A DNA stretch of 64,000 nucleotides from JAJXZJ01 sp050012855 (GTDB lineage: Bacteria; Verrucomicrobiota; Verrucomicrobiia; Limisphaerales; J093): assembly GCA_050012855.1 (NCBI GenBank), contig JBEKGJ010000007.1, forward strand, positions 45,955 to 109,954, read 5' to 3'. Under the pieces are notes generated by a model. The model was given only the letters and a program-made list of their open reading frames with translations, was not told the DNA's origin and searched no databases. Within the stretch, counting starts at the first letter, position 1. Each line of letters starts with the position of its first letter. Of this stretch, positions 1 to 8,731 are shown one piece after another. The position numbers and the translations under genes were made by a program.

Positions 1-1
1 C

Positions 2-1363
2 CAAGTCACCTGGGCCAACGGCCCCGTGGGCCAGGTTCTTCGTCGCGACGGAACCAACCTGGTCGCCCACTTTGCCAACCACGATTTGCATTGCCTGAGC
101 CAGCCCGGCAACTGGAACCAGCCGGAGGTGCTCTCCACGAATCTGGCCCGCCGCACCTATCAGAAGCGTTTCAGCCTGTCAGCCTACGCCATGCTGCACG
201 CCGAAACGATGGCGATCCACAGCAGCGGCGGCGCCGTTGCCGGCGGATGGGAACTGTGGGAAAACGGCTACGTCGGCCAGAATCTCGTTTTCCCGGCCAG
301 CGGCAGTTACCTCTTCAGCATCACCGCCCGGGGCACCCCGGTCGCCGGCGTTTACCCGCACATGTCGCTCAACCTCGACGGTCAGGTGCAGGACTCGATC
401 TTCCTTCGGGACAATACCTGGCAAGCCTACACCCTCAGCGCCGACGTCACCGCCGGTTCCCATCTGTTCACCATTTCCTTCGATAATGACGCCTATCAAC
501 CGCCCGAGGACCGGAACCTCTTCCTCGGCCAGATCCTTTATGGCCTGGACCCGGGGACCAACGGTGTGAACGTGCTGACGAAACCCGGCATCGTCGCCCA
601 GGCGCCACTGGGCCGCGGGTTGGTCGTGGTGGACGAAATCGCTTGGGACACCGAAACCATGGAACAAGTGAAGACGGGGCGATTGGCCAGCAGCTTGCTC
701 ACGGGCCTGGGGGCGATTCTGGCCGCCCACCCGAGTCTGCGCATCCTTGGCACTGAAATGACCAACGTGGACATCGCCGCCTACAGCACCAATGGCGGCA
801 CGGCCAACCTCAATAGCAACGGACGAATTGAGCTGCCCGTAAATTTCACTTCCACCGGAAATTATCAATTCGACATCCAGGCCAGCGGCACGCCGGCGAT
901 CGGGGTCTGGCCGCTCGTGCAGCTTCGGCTGGATGGCGTGATCCGGCAGACTTTCTCGGTCACCAACACGGCGTTGGGCCACTACCTCGTCCGGCTGCCG
1001 GTCACTGCCGGCCGGCACGTCGTCGCTCTCGCTTTTATCAACGACTACTACGCGCCTCCGCAGGATCGGAATGCGGCGGTGGCGCAACTTCTCATCACGC
1101 CGGAGCCGCCGCCCCGGTTTTTGAGTCTCAACCTCGACGCCACCAACGGACTGGCCACGCTCACTTGGGAGGCGGTCGTTGGCCGGACCTACCAGATTGA
1201 CGCGCTGGCGCGGTTGGGCGCTCTGGAAATCGGCACCGCGCGCGTGACCAACCTGACCGGCACCGCGCAGAGCTGGACCGACGACGGCACAGTCACGGGG
1301 GCGCCGCCCGGCAGCCCGGCGGCCCCATCGCGCTTCTACTGGCTCGAGGCGCTCACGCCCTGA
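2..1363 (+). CDS. secreted protein with two CBM-like domains (5' end outside window)
   Basis: The frame is already open at base 2, so this is the C-terminal part of a larger protein; a GTG at 26 is only an internal codon. Two related beta-sandwich modules are visible, at about residues 70-170 and 260-355 counted from that GTG. Each ends in a similar acidic motif (NDAYQPPEDRN and NDYYAPPQDRN). This pattern resembles calcium-dependent xylan-binding modules of the CBM36/CBM60 type, where the acidic residues bind calcium. Between them a stretch beginning GRGLVVVDEIAWD is unassigned. The last 80 residues (LTWEAVVGRTYQIDA and a final RFYWLEA) look like the C-terminal domain found on many verrucomicrobial exported proteins. 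Catalytic domains, if any, lie upstream of the window. A role in polysaccharide binding outside the cell is inferred. Confidence 0.75.
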   Translation, partial: QVTWANGPVGQVLRRDGTNLVAHFANHDLHCLSQPGNWNQPEVLSTNLARRTYQKRFSLSAYAMLHAETMAIHSSGGAVAGGWELWENGYVGQNLVFPASGSYLFSITARGTPVAGVYPHMSLNLDGQVQDSIFLRDNTWQAYTLSADVTAGSHLFTISFDNDAYQPPEDRNLFLGQILYGLDPGTNGVNVLTKPGIVAQAPLGRGLVVVDEIAWDTETMEQVKTGRLASSLLTGLGAILAAHPSLRILGTEMTNVDIAAYSTNGGTANLNSNGRIELPVNFTSTGNYQFDIQASGTPAIGVWPLVQLRLDGVIRQTFSVTNTALGHYLVRLPVTAGRHVVALAFINDYYAPPQDRNAAVAQLLITPEPPPRFLSLNLDATNGLATLTWEAVVGRTYQIDALARLGALEIGTARVTNLTGTAQSWTDDGTVTGAPPGSPAAPSRFYWLEALTP

Positions 1364-1739
1364 TCTCGCTGGGCGTTGAACGGCCCGCGCCGGACGGGAT
1401 GGAGGGAGCCATGTTGTCAATATGTGGGACCGCCAATCGGCGACCCTTTCACGCCGGACCGGGTTCGAGCCCGCGAAGGGAATGATGCAAATGCGCGACC
1501 CCTTGACCAAACCGTTTCCTGATTGTCAATTGTTAGAACCGACCCTTTCACGAAAAGCCCGCTAAACGCTACAGCCATCCCGACGCGCCGCTGGGTTATT
1601 GACGCTGGGCGAGTGACTGGATGGCCGCAGCGGAGGCCGGTTTTGTGTCACGCCAGACGCAGGGCGATGCGGAACGCGGACGGAAGCTGCTGGCTGAAAT
1701 CCGCGACGGCGTCGCATCCCGTGCCAGGCCATAACGAGG
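1364..1739. other. intergenic stretch with a repeated motif, no supported gene
   Basis: No convincing gene is present; the longest short frame (1621-1734, plus strand, 37 codons) has no recognisable features. Two spaced direct repeats occur at 1414-1453 and 1523-1552. Both begin TTGTCAAT and both end in the 13-mer CGACCCTTTCACG, with different spacing between. They may be ends of a lost insertion element or binding sites. Confidence 0.4.
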
Positions 1740-2447
1740 TCACTTCCTGCAATCCTGAGCTCGTTTTCCATACAAGAAATCCAGTCCGTCCTTCTTCTTG
1801 TGGCGCGGACTGCGGATAGCAAGAGCAAGCAACAAACGAATCGCTTCCCAAGGACCAACCACGTCGAGCTTCCGCCCCGAAGTGACCACCGTCGGCTTGG
1901 GCACCGCAAAGCGCCCGACCCTCTTGAGAGCCTGAATGAAGGCGATGTCCTCCCCGGCATATAAACGCTCGGAGAAGCCGCCAGCCGCATCGTAGGCCTC
2001 CCGCGTGCAGAACAGGAAGCAGCCGCCCACCCATCGAATCAGGCGGCCAATCCCAACTCCGACAGGATACATGATGCGGCCCCAAAGCGGCAAGGGGCGG
2101 TCGAATTCAAATACGCAACCGCCACCGGCAGCGCCGGAGCGGAGGGCGTCAAGAGCGGCGCCCACCGCCCATTCGTTTGCCTGTGTGTCAGCATCCACGA
2201 AGAAAAACACCTTGCCCTGAGCCGCGCTTGCTCCGGCATTGCGCGTGGCGGAGATGCGGCGATGCTCGACGCGAATGACACGCGCCCCCATCTCCTCCGC
2301 AATCTGAGGAGTCGAATCGGTTGAGGCGTCATCCACCACGATGACTTCGTGGGCTTCGCCAAGCTTTTCCATGGACGAGCGGATGCTGGCCAGGCATTTG
2401 CCAATCCACAGCTCTTCGTTGTGCGCGGGAATAATGAAGGAAATCAT
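1740..2447 (-). CDS. family 2 glycosyltransferase (cassette gene)
   Basis: This 235-residue protein transfers a sugar from a nucleotide donor. The GT-A fold of family GT2 is visible from the start: FIIPAHNEE at residues 4-12, VVDDASTDST at 37-46 (the first nucleotide-binding aspartates), and the metal-binding DAD at 85-87 within FFVDADTQ. A later AGED motif fits the catalytic-base region. There is no transmembrane anchor, so it is probably cytosolic or peripheral. The ATG at 2447 lies only 6 bases after an attC-like site, as expected for the gene of an integron cassette. No attC could be found after its stop codon, so it may be the last, fixed cassette. The acceptor sugar or lipid cannot be read from the sequence. 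Confidence 0.85.
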   Translation of the reverse strand: MISFIIPAHNEELWIGKCLASIRSSMEKLGEAHEVIVVDDASTDSTPQIAEEMGARVIRVEHRRISATRNAGASAAQGKVFFFVDADTQANEWAVGAALDALRSGAAGGGCVFEFDRPLPLWGRIMYPVGVGIGRLIRWVGGCFLFCTREAYDAAGGFSERLYAGEDIAFIQALKRVGRFAVPKPTVVTSGRKLDVVGPWEAIRLLLALAIRSPRHKKKDGLDFLYGKRAQDCRK

Positions 2448-2453
2448 ACTGGC

Positions 2454-2543
2454 AGCTAACGGCCCAGCTCAGCGATGCGCCGCCGAGGGCTCCGGGTTGC
2501 AACCGAGACGCGACCGGCGCATTCGCTGAAGCACAAGTTAGGC
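2454..2543 (-). other. attC-like integron recombination site 1
   Basis: Read on the minus strand, the site begins with the 7-mer GCCTAAC (2543-2537, a perfect RYYYAAC box) and ends with GTTAGCT (2460-2454, one mismatch to GTTRRRY). The inner arms TCAGCGA-A-TGCGCCG and CGGCGCA-TCGCTGA pair over 14 bases with one unpaired A on the first arm, like the extrahelical bases of attC sites. The stop codon TAA of the upstream zinc-ribbon gene lies inside the first box, and the next gene starts 6 bases after the last box. The 90 bp length is in the usual attC range. Confidence 0.75.
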
Positions 2544-2774
2544 TCCGTCGTCATCCAAAACCGGTGGCGTCGCCGCAAAAAACTCCAGGTGGCCACACTC
2601 GGCACATGCCAGTGAATGTAACCCAATCATGGCCCCACCTTTTCCAATCTTGAATCGGTCTTGGCCGCATAACTGACAAACGAACGCTTTGCCATGAACT
2701 CCATACCGCTTCGCGCCCGTTGCTTTCTTGAACGCGGTCGCGGCACGCTTGAGTGTTGATACTTTAGTGCTCAT
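2538..2774 (-). CDS. small zinc-ribbon protein (cassette gene)
   Basis: This 78-residue basic protein has two cysteine knuckles, CQLCGQ near residue 33 and CAECGH near residue 56, separated by about 20 residues. That spacing is typical of a zinc ribbon. The N-terminal 30 residues are lysine-rich and the C-terminus is acidic (DDDGA). Its function is unknown; nucleic-acid or protein binding is the usual role of such ribbons. The gene fills a complete integron-type cassette of about 343 bp: it starts 22 bases after attC-like site 2, and its stop codon is part of attC-like site 1. It has no recognisable ribosome-binding site. Confidence 0.7.
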   Translation of the reverse strand: MSTKVSTLKRAATAFKKATGAKRYGVHGKAFVCQLCGQDRFKIGKGGAMIGLHSLACAECGHLEFFAATPPVLDDDGA

Positions 2775-2796
2775 AAAATCTTCTGCCGCCCTGGCA

Positions 2797-2896
2797 GCCT
2801 AACGCAGGTCAGCGACGGGAGCCAGCCGCCGATGACGTTCGTATTTCACTCCGAGCGAAACGGCTGGCTCCCGTTCGCTGGACCGACTGGTTGGCC
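2797..2896 (-). other. attC-like integron recombination site 2
   Basis: On the minus strand the site runs from GGCCAAC (2896-2890, one mismatch to RYYYAAC) to a perfect GTTAGGC (2803-2797). Its arms are GGTC-C-AGCGA-A-CGGGAGCCAGCCG, split here at its unpaired bases, and CGGCTGGCTCCCG followed by TCGCTGACC. They pair along more than 20 bases, leaving an unpaired C and an unpaired A, both on the first arm. A loop of about 30 bases separates them. It shares the CAGCGAA box with site 1. It starts 8 bases after the stop codon of the 143-residue gene, the usual cassette arrangement. Confidence 0.8.
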
Positions 2897-2904
2897 CCCC
2901 CGTT

Positions 2905-3336
2905 TCAATTGCCTCGACATTGGTCAGCATTCTCGGGCGCCTGCTGGACAGAGGCGATCATATGAGAAAACCAGCCGGTCCCAATCTTCAAAATGAATTC
3001 GGGTGCACCGCCCGCTCGAACCGACATCGAGCCCGGCTCGGAATCCTTGGTGAAACGAATATCAGGAGGTAGTCCTCCTTCGTGCACCAGTTGGCACCTG
3101 AGCCATTTGTAGAAAATGTGCTCAACGGGATGACATTCACCTCGATACTCGACGCTGATGCGGACCGTATGGCAATCGGCGAGAAACTTCTCGAATGCTT
3201 CTCTGTCTTTCAAGGTTGGATAGCGTCGCCGCGCCGCAGCCGCCACGGCGATCAGCGCGCTAAGGAACGCACCCTCCCGTCTGCCCGTCTTCCAGAGCAG
3301 GAGAGCGTCACCGAGTCTATTATCTATTCCGGACAT
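2905..3336 (-). CDS. hypothetical protein (cassette gene)
   Basis: A 143-residue protein that I do not recognise. It has an alpha-helical N-terminal half (LLLWKTGRREGAFLSALIAV) and a C-terminal half with mixed strands. A histidine-containing motif, HPVEHIFYKWLRCQLVHEGG, sits in the middle and recalls the HEPN/swt1-like folds found near toxins and defence genes, but the likeness is weak. Translation probably starts at the ATG at 3336. Its stop codon is followed within 8 bases by attC-like site 2, so it is the first recognisable gene of the cassette array. No attC or attI site was found upstream. Confidence 0.6.
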   Translation of the reverse strand: MSGIDNRLGDALLLWKTGRREGAFLSALIAVAAAARRRYPTLKDREAFEKFLADCHTVRISVEYRGECHPVEHIFYKWLRCQLVHEGGLPPDIRFTKDSEPGSMSVRAGGAPEFILKIGTGWFSHMIASVQQAPENADQCRGN

Positions 3337-3735
3337 TGCGCAGCAGAGATCAGGGCCAAAGTATTATTGGGACAAAGCCAGGGGCGAAAGCCGAAGTCGC
3401 GGGTGGTTTGTCATGGGATGGAGTGTGTCCGGTTCTGCAGGGCGCAGCAAGCGTGATTTCAAGGGCTTGCGAATGGTGGCCGGTGCCGGTGGACGGTCGT
3501 CCAACGCTTGTCGCAGACCGCTGGGCCGCGACTGGACTGTAATGTCGGCGCTGCGCTGCCGATCCCTGCGGCCACAAGCCGCAAACGATGACGGCCTCCC
3601 CGCCGGACGATTCCCGGAGTCTTCGGCGGGACGCCGGAGACAGCGGCCGAGGACGGCCGCGCTCCTCAATTCCCACAACGGACCGCCTTAAACCCTGCTT
3701 TTTCGCGCGTTTGGCGGGAAAACCCATTCAGCCGG
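3337..3735. repeat. intergenic multi-hairpin repeat region
   Basis: The 399 bp between the cassette array and the efflux operon hold no supported gene. The segment 3567-3660 has three successive inverted repeats: TGCGGC/GCCGCA (3567-3583), CCCGCCG/CGGCGGG (3599-3630) and GCGGCCG/CGGCCGC with loop AGGA (3643-3660). This is the same style of chained hairpins seen in several other intergenic regions of the window. Confidence 0.5.
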
Positions 3736-6700
3736 TCACGCGGCGGGCGCGGGCTGGAGGCCCCGGGCGGCCCGGCGACGCTCCCGCCATTGGGTGAACC
3801 GGTGTTGGAGCGCGTCCATGTAAAGATAGAAGACCGGCGTCAGGTAGAGCGTGATGAGCTGGGAAGTGAGCAGTCCGCCGACGATGATCAGCCCCAACTG
3901 ACGCCGGGCCCAGCCGCTGGTGCCCAGCGCAATCGGCAACGACGCCATCAGCGCGGCCATCGTGGTCATCATGATGGGGCGGAACCGGACGACGCAGCCT
4001 TTGAAGATGGCCTCCGTCGGCGGAAGACCTTCGTGGCGCTGCGCCTCCAGCGCGAAGTCAATCTGCATGATGGCGTTTTTCTTCACGATACCGATCAACA
4101 GGATCAGGCCGACAAAGGAGTACACGTTGAGGTCGTTTTTGAAGATCACCGCGGTCAGGAGCGCGCCCAGCCCGGCTGAGGGCAGGCCGGAAAGGATGGT
4201 GAGCGGGTGGACGAAGCTCTCATACAGGATCCCGAGCACGATGTAGATGAACACGATGGACAGCACCAGGAGCAGACCCAGGCCGGTGATCGAGGCTTGG
4301 AACGCCTGCGCCGTGCCCTGGAAGCTGGGGGTGACCGAGGACGGAAGCGTGGCGCGCGCGTCCTCCTGGACCCGCTCCATCGCCTGGCTGAGGGCGACGT
4401 GCGGGCGCAGATTGAACGAGATGGTCACCGCCGGGAGCTGGCCCAGATGACTGATGGTTTGGGGACCCACGTTCTGCGTGAGTTTGCCCACGGTGTCGAG
4501 CCGCACCAGTTGGCCGGTCGCGGATTTGACATACAGTTTGGAAATGGTGTCAGGATCGCCCTGAAAACGGGGTTCGAGCTCGATCAGGACCTTGAACTGG
4601 TCGTTGGGCGCATAGATGGTGGAGATCCAGCGCGGGCCGAAGCCATCGGCGAGCGCCGATTCGATCTGCCCGGCGGTCAGGCCCAACGCGGAGGCCTTGT
4701 CGCGGTCAATCTCCAGGTTCACCTGCGGGTTGCGGATTTGCAGGTCGCTGGTGACGTCCTGAAGTTCCGGCAGGTTGCGGAGCCGGGCTTCGAGCAGCGG
4801 GGCGGTGGCGTAGAGCTCGTCCAGATCGGGGCCCTGCAAGGCAAGCTGATAGAGGCTCTTGCTGACCTGGCCGCCGATCCGGATGGTGGGCGGGTTCTGC
4901 ATGAACACCCAGATGCCCGGCACGGCGGCGAATTTCGTCCGCAGTTCCTCCATGACGCCGTACACGTCCAGCCGGCGCTCGCGCGTCGGTTTCAGATGGA
5001 GGAACATGCGCCCGTAATTCTGGCTGCCTCCGCCCGCGCTCGAGAAGAAGCCTTCGACATTCGGATCGGTGCGGGCGATTTCCACGATGCGCTCCTGGCG
5101 ACGGACCACCTCCGGAAACGCCGTGCCCAGCGGCGTCTCGGTCGTGATCATGATCTGGCTCGTGTCCTCGTCCGGCAGGAAACCCTTCGGAATCTTCACC
5201 AACATCCACCCGGTGGCCACAAGGACGCCCAGGTTGACGAGCATAACCAGGCGGCGGTGCTGCAAAACCCAGTGGAGCGTGGTCTGGTACCCCGCCAGCA
5301 TGGACTCGAAGACCCGTTCGGACGCGCGGAACACCGGCCCATGTTTCGCGGCGCCGTGTGGCCGGAGGAAGCGGCTGCACAACATCGGCGTCAGCGTCAG
5401 CGAGACCATGCCGGAAATCAGAATCGAGGCGCAGATGGTCACCGAGAACTCGCGGAAGAGCCGCCCGATGATGCCGCCCATGAACAGCAGCGGGATGAAG
5501 ACCGCCGCGAGGGACAGAGTCATGGACAGAATGGTGAACCCGATCTGCCGGGCGCCCTTCAAGGCCGCCTCCAGTGGCGGCTCGCCCATCTCCATGTGGC
5601 GAACGATGTTTTCGAGCATGACAATCGCGTCGTCCACGACGAACCCAATTGAGAGGGTCAGGGCCAGCAGCGACAGATTGTCGAGCGAAAAACCGAACAG
5701 GAACATGAGGCCGAAGGTGCCCATCAGGCTCAGCGGCAGCGCCAGGCTGGGAATCACGGTGGCCGACACGTTCCGCAAGAAAAGGAAAATCACCAGGATG
5801 ACGAGCGCCAGGCTCAGCAGCAGCGTGAACTGCACGTCATGCACCGAATCGCGGATGGTCACCGACCGGTCGTAAACGGTGTGCAGCTCGACCGACGGCG
5901 GCAGATACGACTGGAATGTGGGAAAGAGCTTCTTGATCGAGTCGCAGACCTCGACGGTGTTGGCGCCGGGCTGCCGTTGGACAGCCAGGATGAGGGACCG
6001 GTCATGGTGCTCCGCGTCGTTGAACCAGGAAGCGGTCCGTTCGTCTTCCACGCTGTCGGTCGCACGGCCAATGTCGCGCAAGCGGACGGGCGCGCCGTGG
6101 CGGTAGGCGACGATGATGTCATTGTAGCGGCTGGCGTCGAGGAGCTGGCCGGAGGCCTGGATCGTGAAGGTGCGTTCCTTGCCGAAAATCGTGCCCACGG
6201 CCAGGTTTACGTTGGCATTGCGGACGGCATTTTCGAATTCATCAATGCCGATGCCCCGATCCGCGAGCGCGTCGGGATTCGCCTGCACGTGGACGGCATA
6301 GTGCTGGCTGCCGTACACGGAAACCTGGGCCACCCCGTTCACCATCGAGATCCGCTGGGCCATCATCACCTCGCCGTAATTGGCCACCGTCCACATCGGC
6401 AGGGTCTTCGAGGTCAGCGCCAGGTAGAGGATGGGCGAATCCGCGGGGTTGACCTTGCGGTAGATCGGGGGCTGGGGCATGCCCGGCGGCAGCAGCGGGG
6501 TGGCCTGCGCGATGGCCGCCTCGATGTCCGGCGGGACGTCGGTGATTTTCCGGCGCAGGTTGAACTGGAGCGTGATGGAAACGGAGCCGAGGCTGCTGAT
6601 CGAACTCATCGAGTCCACGCCGTCAATCGTCGAGAACTGCCGCTCCAACGGGGTTGCCACCGCCGAGGCCATGGTCGTGGGGTTCGCCCCCGGCAGGCTC

Positions 6701-6846
6701 GCCGACACCATGATCGTGGGAAAATCCACGTTGGGCAGGTCGCTCACCGACAGGGAGCGGTAGGCCATCAGGCCAAACAACAGAATGCCCAGCATGACCA
6801 GCGTCGTGGCCACCGGCCGGCGGATAAATGGCTCAGACAGACTCAT
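3736..6846 (-). CDS. RND multidrug efflux transporter, inner-membrane subunit
   Basis: A 1036-residue HAE1/MdtB-C type proton-driven exporter, the usual length for the family. The N-terminus (FIRRPVATTLVMLGILLFGL) is transmembrane helix 1. Transmembrane helix 4 carries the paired aspartates D405-D406 (FVVDDAIVMLEN) of the proton relay. Helix 10 carries the matching lysine in GIVKKNAIMQIDFA. Two large periplasmic loops lie between helices 1-2 and 7-8. It works as a trimer with a periplasmic adaptor and an outer-membrane channel. The adaptor gene is directly upstream (28 bp gap) and a TetR repressor gene precedes that; no TolC-like channel gene is in the operon. Substrates cannot be deduced. 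Confidence 0.95.
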   Translation of the reverse strand: MSLSEPFIRRPVATTLVMLGILLFGLMAYRSLSVSDLPNVDFPTIMVSASLPGANPTTMASAVATPLERQFSTIDGVDSMSSISSLGSVSITLQFNLRRKITDVPPDIEAAIAQATPLLPPGMPQPPIYRKVNPADSPILYLALTSKTLPMWTVANYGEVMMAQRISMVNGVAQVSVYGSQHYAVHVQANPDALADRGIGIDEFENAVRNANVNLAVGTIFGKERTFTIQASGQLLDASRYNDIIVAYRHGAPVRLRDIGRATDSVEDERTASWFNDAEHHDRSLILAVQRQPGANTVEVCDSIKKLFPTFQSYLPPSVELHTVYDRSVTIRDSVHDVQFTLLLSLALVILVIFLFLRNVSATVIPSLALPLSLMGTFGLMFLFGFSLDNLSLLALTLSIGFVVDDAIVMLENIVRHMEMGEPPLEAALKGARQIGFTILSMTLSLAAVFIPLLFMGGIIGRLFREFSVTICASILISGMVSLTLTPMLCSRFLRPHGAAKHGPVFRASERVFESMLAGYQTTLHWVLQHRRLVMLVNLGVLVATGWMLVKIPKGFLPDEDTSQIMITTETPLGTAFPEVVRRQERIVEIARTDPNVEGFFSSAGGGSQNYGRMFLHLKPTRERRLDVYGVMEELRTKFAAVPGIWVFMQNPPTIRIGGQVSKSLYQLALQGPDLDELYATAPLLEARLRNLPELQDVTSDLQIRNPQVNLEIDRDKASALGLTAGQIESALADGFGPRWISTIYAPNDQFKVLIELEPRFQGDPDTISKLYVKSATGQLVRLDTVGKLTQNVGPQTISHLGQLPAVTISFNLRPHVALSQAMERVQEDARATLPSSVTPSFQGTAQAFQASITGLGLLLVLSIVFIYIVLGILYESFVHPLTILSGLPSAGLGALLTAVIFKNDLNVYSFVGLILLIGIVKKNAIMQIDFALEAQRHEGLPPTEAIFKGCVVRFRPIMMTTMAALMASLPIALGTSGWARRQLGLIIVGGLLTSQLITLYLTPVFYLYMDALQHRFTQWRERRRAARGLQPAPAA

Positions 6847-6874
6847 GGGAACGGGTTCCTTTCACGACCGCGCT

Positions 6875-8077
6875 TCACGCCCCCGGCCTTGCGCCGCCCC
6901 CGACCACCTTCACCCGCGAACCCTCAACCAGCCGGAGCTGACCGCTGGTGACGACCCGTTCGCCCGGCCGCAGGCCCTTTGTGACGATCGTGACGCCCCC
7001 GAAGGCCTGGCCGATTTCCACCGGTCGAATCTCCACGGTGTCGTCCGACCTCACCACGCAAACGTGCTGGCCGGTCTGATCCAATTGCACCGAGGCCGAC
7101 GGCACGGTCGCCGTCCCGCGCTCGACGGCCAGTGTCAGCGTGGCCTTCACGAACTGCCCCGGCCAGAGCAGTTCGTCCTCGTTGGGAAACTCGGCCCGCA
7201 GGAGAATCGTGCCGGTGTCCTGGTCCACCTGGTTGTTGATGAGCACGAGGGTGCCCTCGGCGCGGCGCTGATCGTTGCCCGGAATTGCGACCTCCACCTT
7301 CAACGGCGCTTGCTTCTGCCGCTCGCGCAAGGCTGGCAGGAACTGCTCGGGCACGGAGAAATCCACGTAAGTCGGCCGGAGCTGGTTGATCACGGCCAGC
7401 ACGGTGTCCACGTCCTTGACGATGTTGCCCTGGTTGACCAGGAGCGTGCCGATGCGGCCGGTGATGGGCGAGGCGATGGTGCAGAAGCCCAGTTGCACCT
7501 CGGCATTGGTGATGGTGGCGGCATCGGCGGCCACGGTGGCTTTCAGCGCGTCCACGTTGGCCCGGCTCTGTTCGTAGTCGGACTCGGCCACGATCTGGCT
7601 GGCCCGCAATTCGTCGGCCCGCCGCAAATCCGCCTGGGCCTTCACCAACCCCGCCTGATCGCGCGCAAGCACCGCCTTCGCCAGGTCCAGCGACGCCTGC
7701 AACGGCCGCGGATCAACCAGGAAAATCAGGTCGCCGGCCCGTACCTCGTCCCCCTGCCGGAAGCCGATCCGGGCCAGTTCACCGACCACCCGGCTCTTGA
7801 CCGACACCGTGGAATAAGGATGGACATTGCCGATCCCGGTGATCTGAACGGGCACGTCCTGGGCCACCACATTCGTGACCCACACCGGCACCGGCGCGTT
7901 GGTCAGGGCACCGCGACCTGGCCGCGCGGCGGGCGCGTTGGTCGGGCCCGGTGTGGCCGCGACGACGCCGGTTGCGGGCGAACAGGCGGCCAGCAGCAAG
8001 AGCACGGCGCCACTGAGACAGACCACCACCGCCACCCGGCTGCACCCGGGCCTGCATTGTTGAAGCATCTGGTCCAT
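6875..8077 (-). CDS. RND efflux periplasmic adaptor (membrane fusion protein)
   Basis: A 400-residue membrane-fusion protein. A hydrophobic segment ends in the lipobox LLAAC, with the modified cysteine near residue 32, so it is probably lipid-anchored in the periplasm. The usual order follows: biotinyl-lipoyl half motif (VKSRVVGELARIGFRQGDEV), alpha-helical hairpin (SLDLAKAVLARDQAGL to NAEVQLGF), second lipoyl half (ITGRIGTLLVNQGNIV) and beta-barrel with the closing GLRPGERVVTSGQLRLVEG. It couples the downstream RND pump to an outer-membrane channel. It lies second in the minus-strand operon, 33 bp after the TetR gene. Confidence 0.93.
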   Translation of the reverse strand: MDQMLQQCRPGCSRVAVVVCLSGAVLLLLAACSPATGVVAATPGPTNAPAARPGRGALTNAPVPVWVTNVVAQDVPVQITGIGNVHPYSTVSVKSRVVGELARIGFRQGDEVRAGDLIFLVDPRPLQASLDLAKAVLARDQAGLVKAQADLRRADELRASQIVAESDYEQSRANVDALKATVAADAATITNAEVQLGFCTIASPITGRIGTLLVNQGNIVKDVDTVLAVINQLRPTYVDFSVPEQFLPALRERQKQAPLKVEVAIPGNDQRRAEGTLVLINNQVDQDTGTILLRAEFPNEDELLWPGQFVKATLTLAVERGTATVPSASVQLDQTGQHVCVVRSDDTVEIRPVEIGQAFGGVTIVTKGLRPGERVVTSGQLRLVEGSRVKVVGGGARPGA

Positions 8078-8110
8078 AAAATCGTGATGAGGGTGGGCAA
8101 TGGGTCGGGA

Positions 8111-8731
8111 CTACGGCTGCCGGGCGCCCTGGGCGAAGAGGTCCACGATCCACTCCGCCTGGGCGGCCAGCCCCTCGGACCGCCGGTGACTGAGGCCCTC
8201 ACGGGCCAGTTGGTTGATCATGCCGAGCAGCGCCAGCGCCAGCCGGCGCGCATCGCCCTTCCGGACGACGCCCTGCCGCTGGCCGCGCCGGATGAAGCCC
8301 GAAAGGAGCCGGGTATGGCGCTCGACCGCGCCCGTCACGCGCTTCCAGTTGCGTCGCTGGAGGCGCGCCTTCATCTCCAGCCGCTCGCGCACGAAGGTTT
8401 GAAAGAACGTCCGGTTGCGCTCGTAGAACTCCAGTTGCGCCCGCACGGCCCGGGCCAGGACCGCCCACGCCGCGGTTTCATCCCGGGCCGCCCCTTTCAC
8501 CTCGCGGCTCAACTCGAGGATCTTTTCCTCAAGCAGCGCGACGTAGAGCTCCTCCTTGTTCTGGAAATAGAGGTAGAGCGTCCCGGTCGCCGCGCCGGCC
8601 GCGCCGGCGATGTCCGCCATCGAAGCGCCCTGGTAGCCCTGAGCCCCGAAAACCCCGGCCGCCGCGGCCAGGAAGGCCAGCCGTCGCTGGGCGCGCGAAC
8701 ACGCCCGGCCTGGGAGTGAACCGGGATTCAT
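8111..8731 (-). CDS. TetR/AcrR-family transcriptional repressor of the efflux operon
   Basis: A 206-residue regulator. The N-terminal TetR DNA-binding domain is clear: FLAAAAGVFGAQGYQ followed by the helix-turn-helix MADIAGAAGAATGTLYLYF and then NKEELYVALL. The C-terminal helical domain would bind the inducer. The frame stays open far upstream, but the ATG at 8731 gives the normal TetR length and places the start inside a perfect palindrome (8724-8742). That suggests the protein represses itself and the pump genes behind it. It is first in the operon with the adaptor and the RND pump. Confidence 0.9.
   Translation of the reverse strand: MNPGSLPGRACSRAQRRLAFLAAAAGVFGAQGYQGASMADIAGAAGAATGTLYLYFQNKEELYVALLEEKILELSREVKGAARDETAAWAVLARAVRAQLEFYERNRTFFQTFVRERLEMKARLQRRNWKRVTGAVERHTRLLSGFIRRGQRQGVVRKGDARRLALALLGMINQLAREGLSHRRSEGLAAQAEWIVDLFAQGARQP

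Noticed and set aside
1455..1475. CGGGTTCGAGCCCG looks like a tRNA T-arm
   Set aside because: Only a 4-bp stem fits and no acceptor, D or anticodon arms can be placed on either strand.
4207..5652. long plus-strand open frame of 481 codons, and similar long antisense frames over mutS, NamZ, lacZ-like and flotillin genes
   Set aside because: They are shadows of well-supported genes on the other strand with arginine/histidine-rich, unnatural composition.
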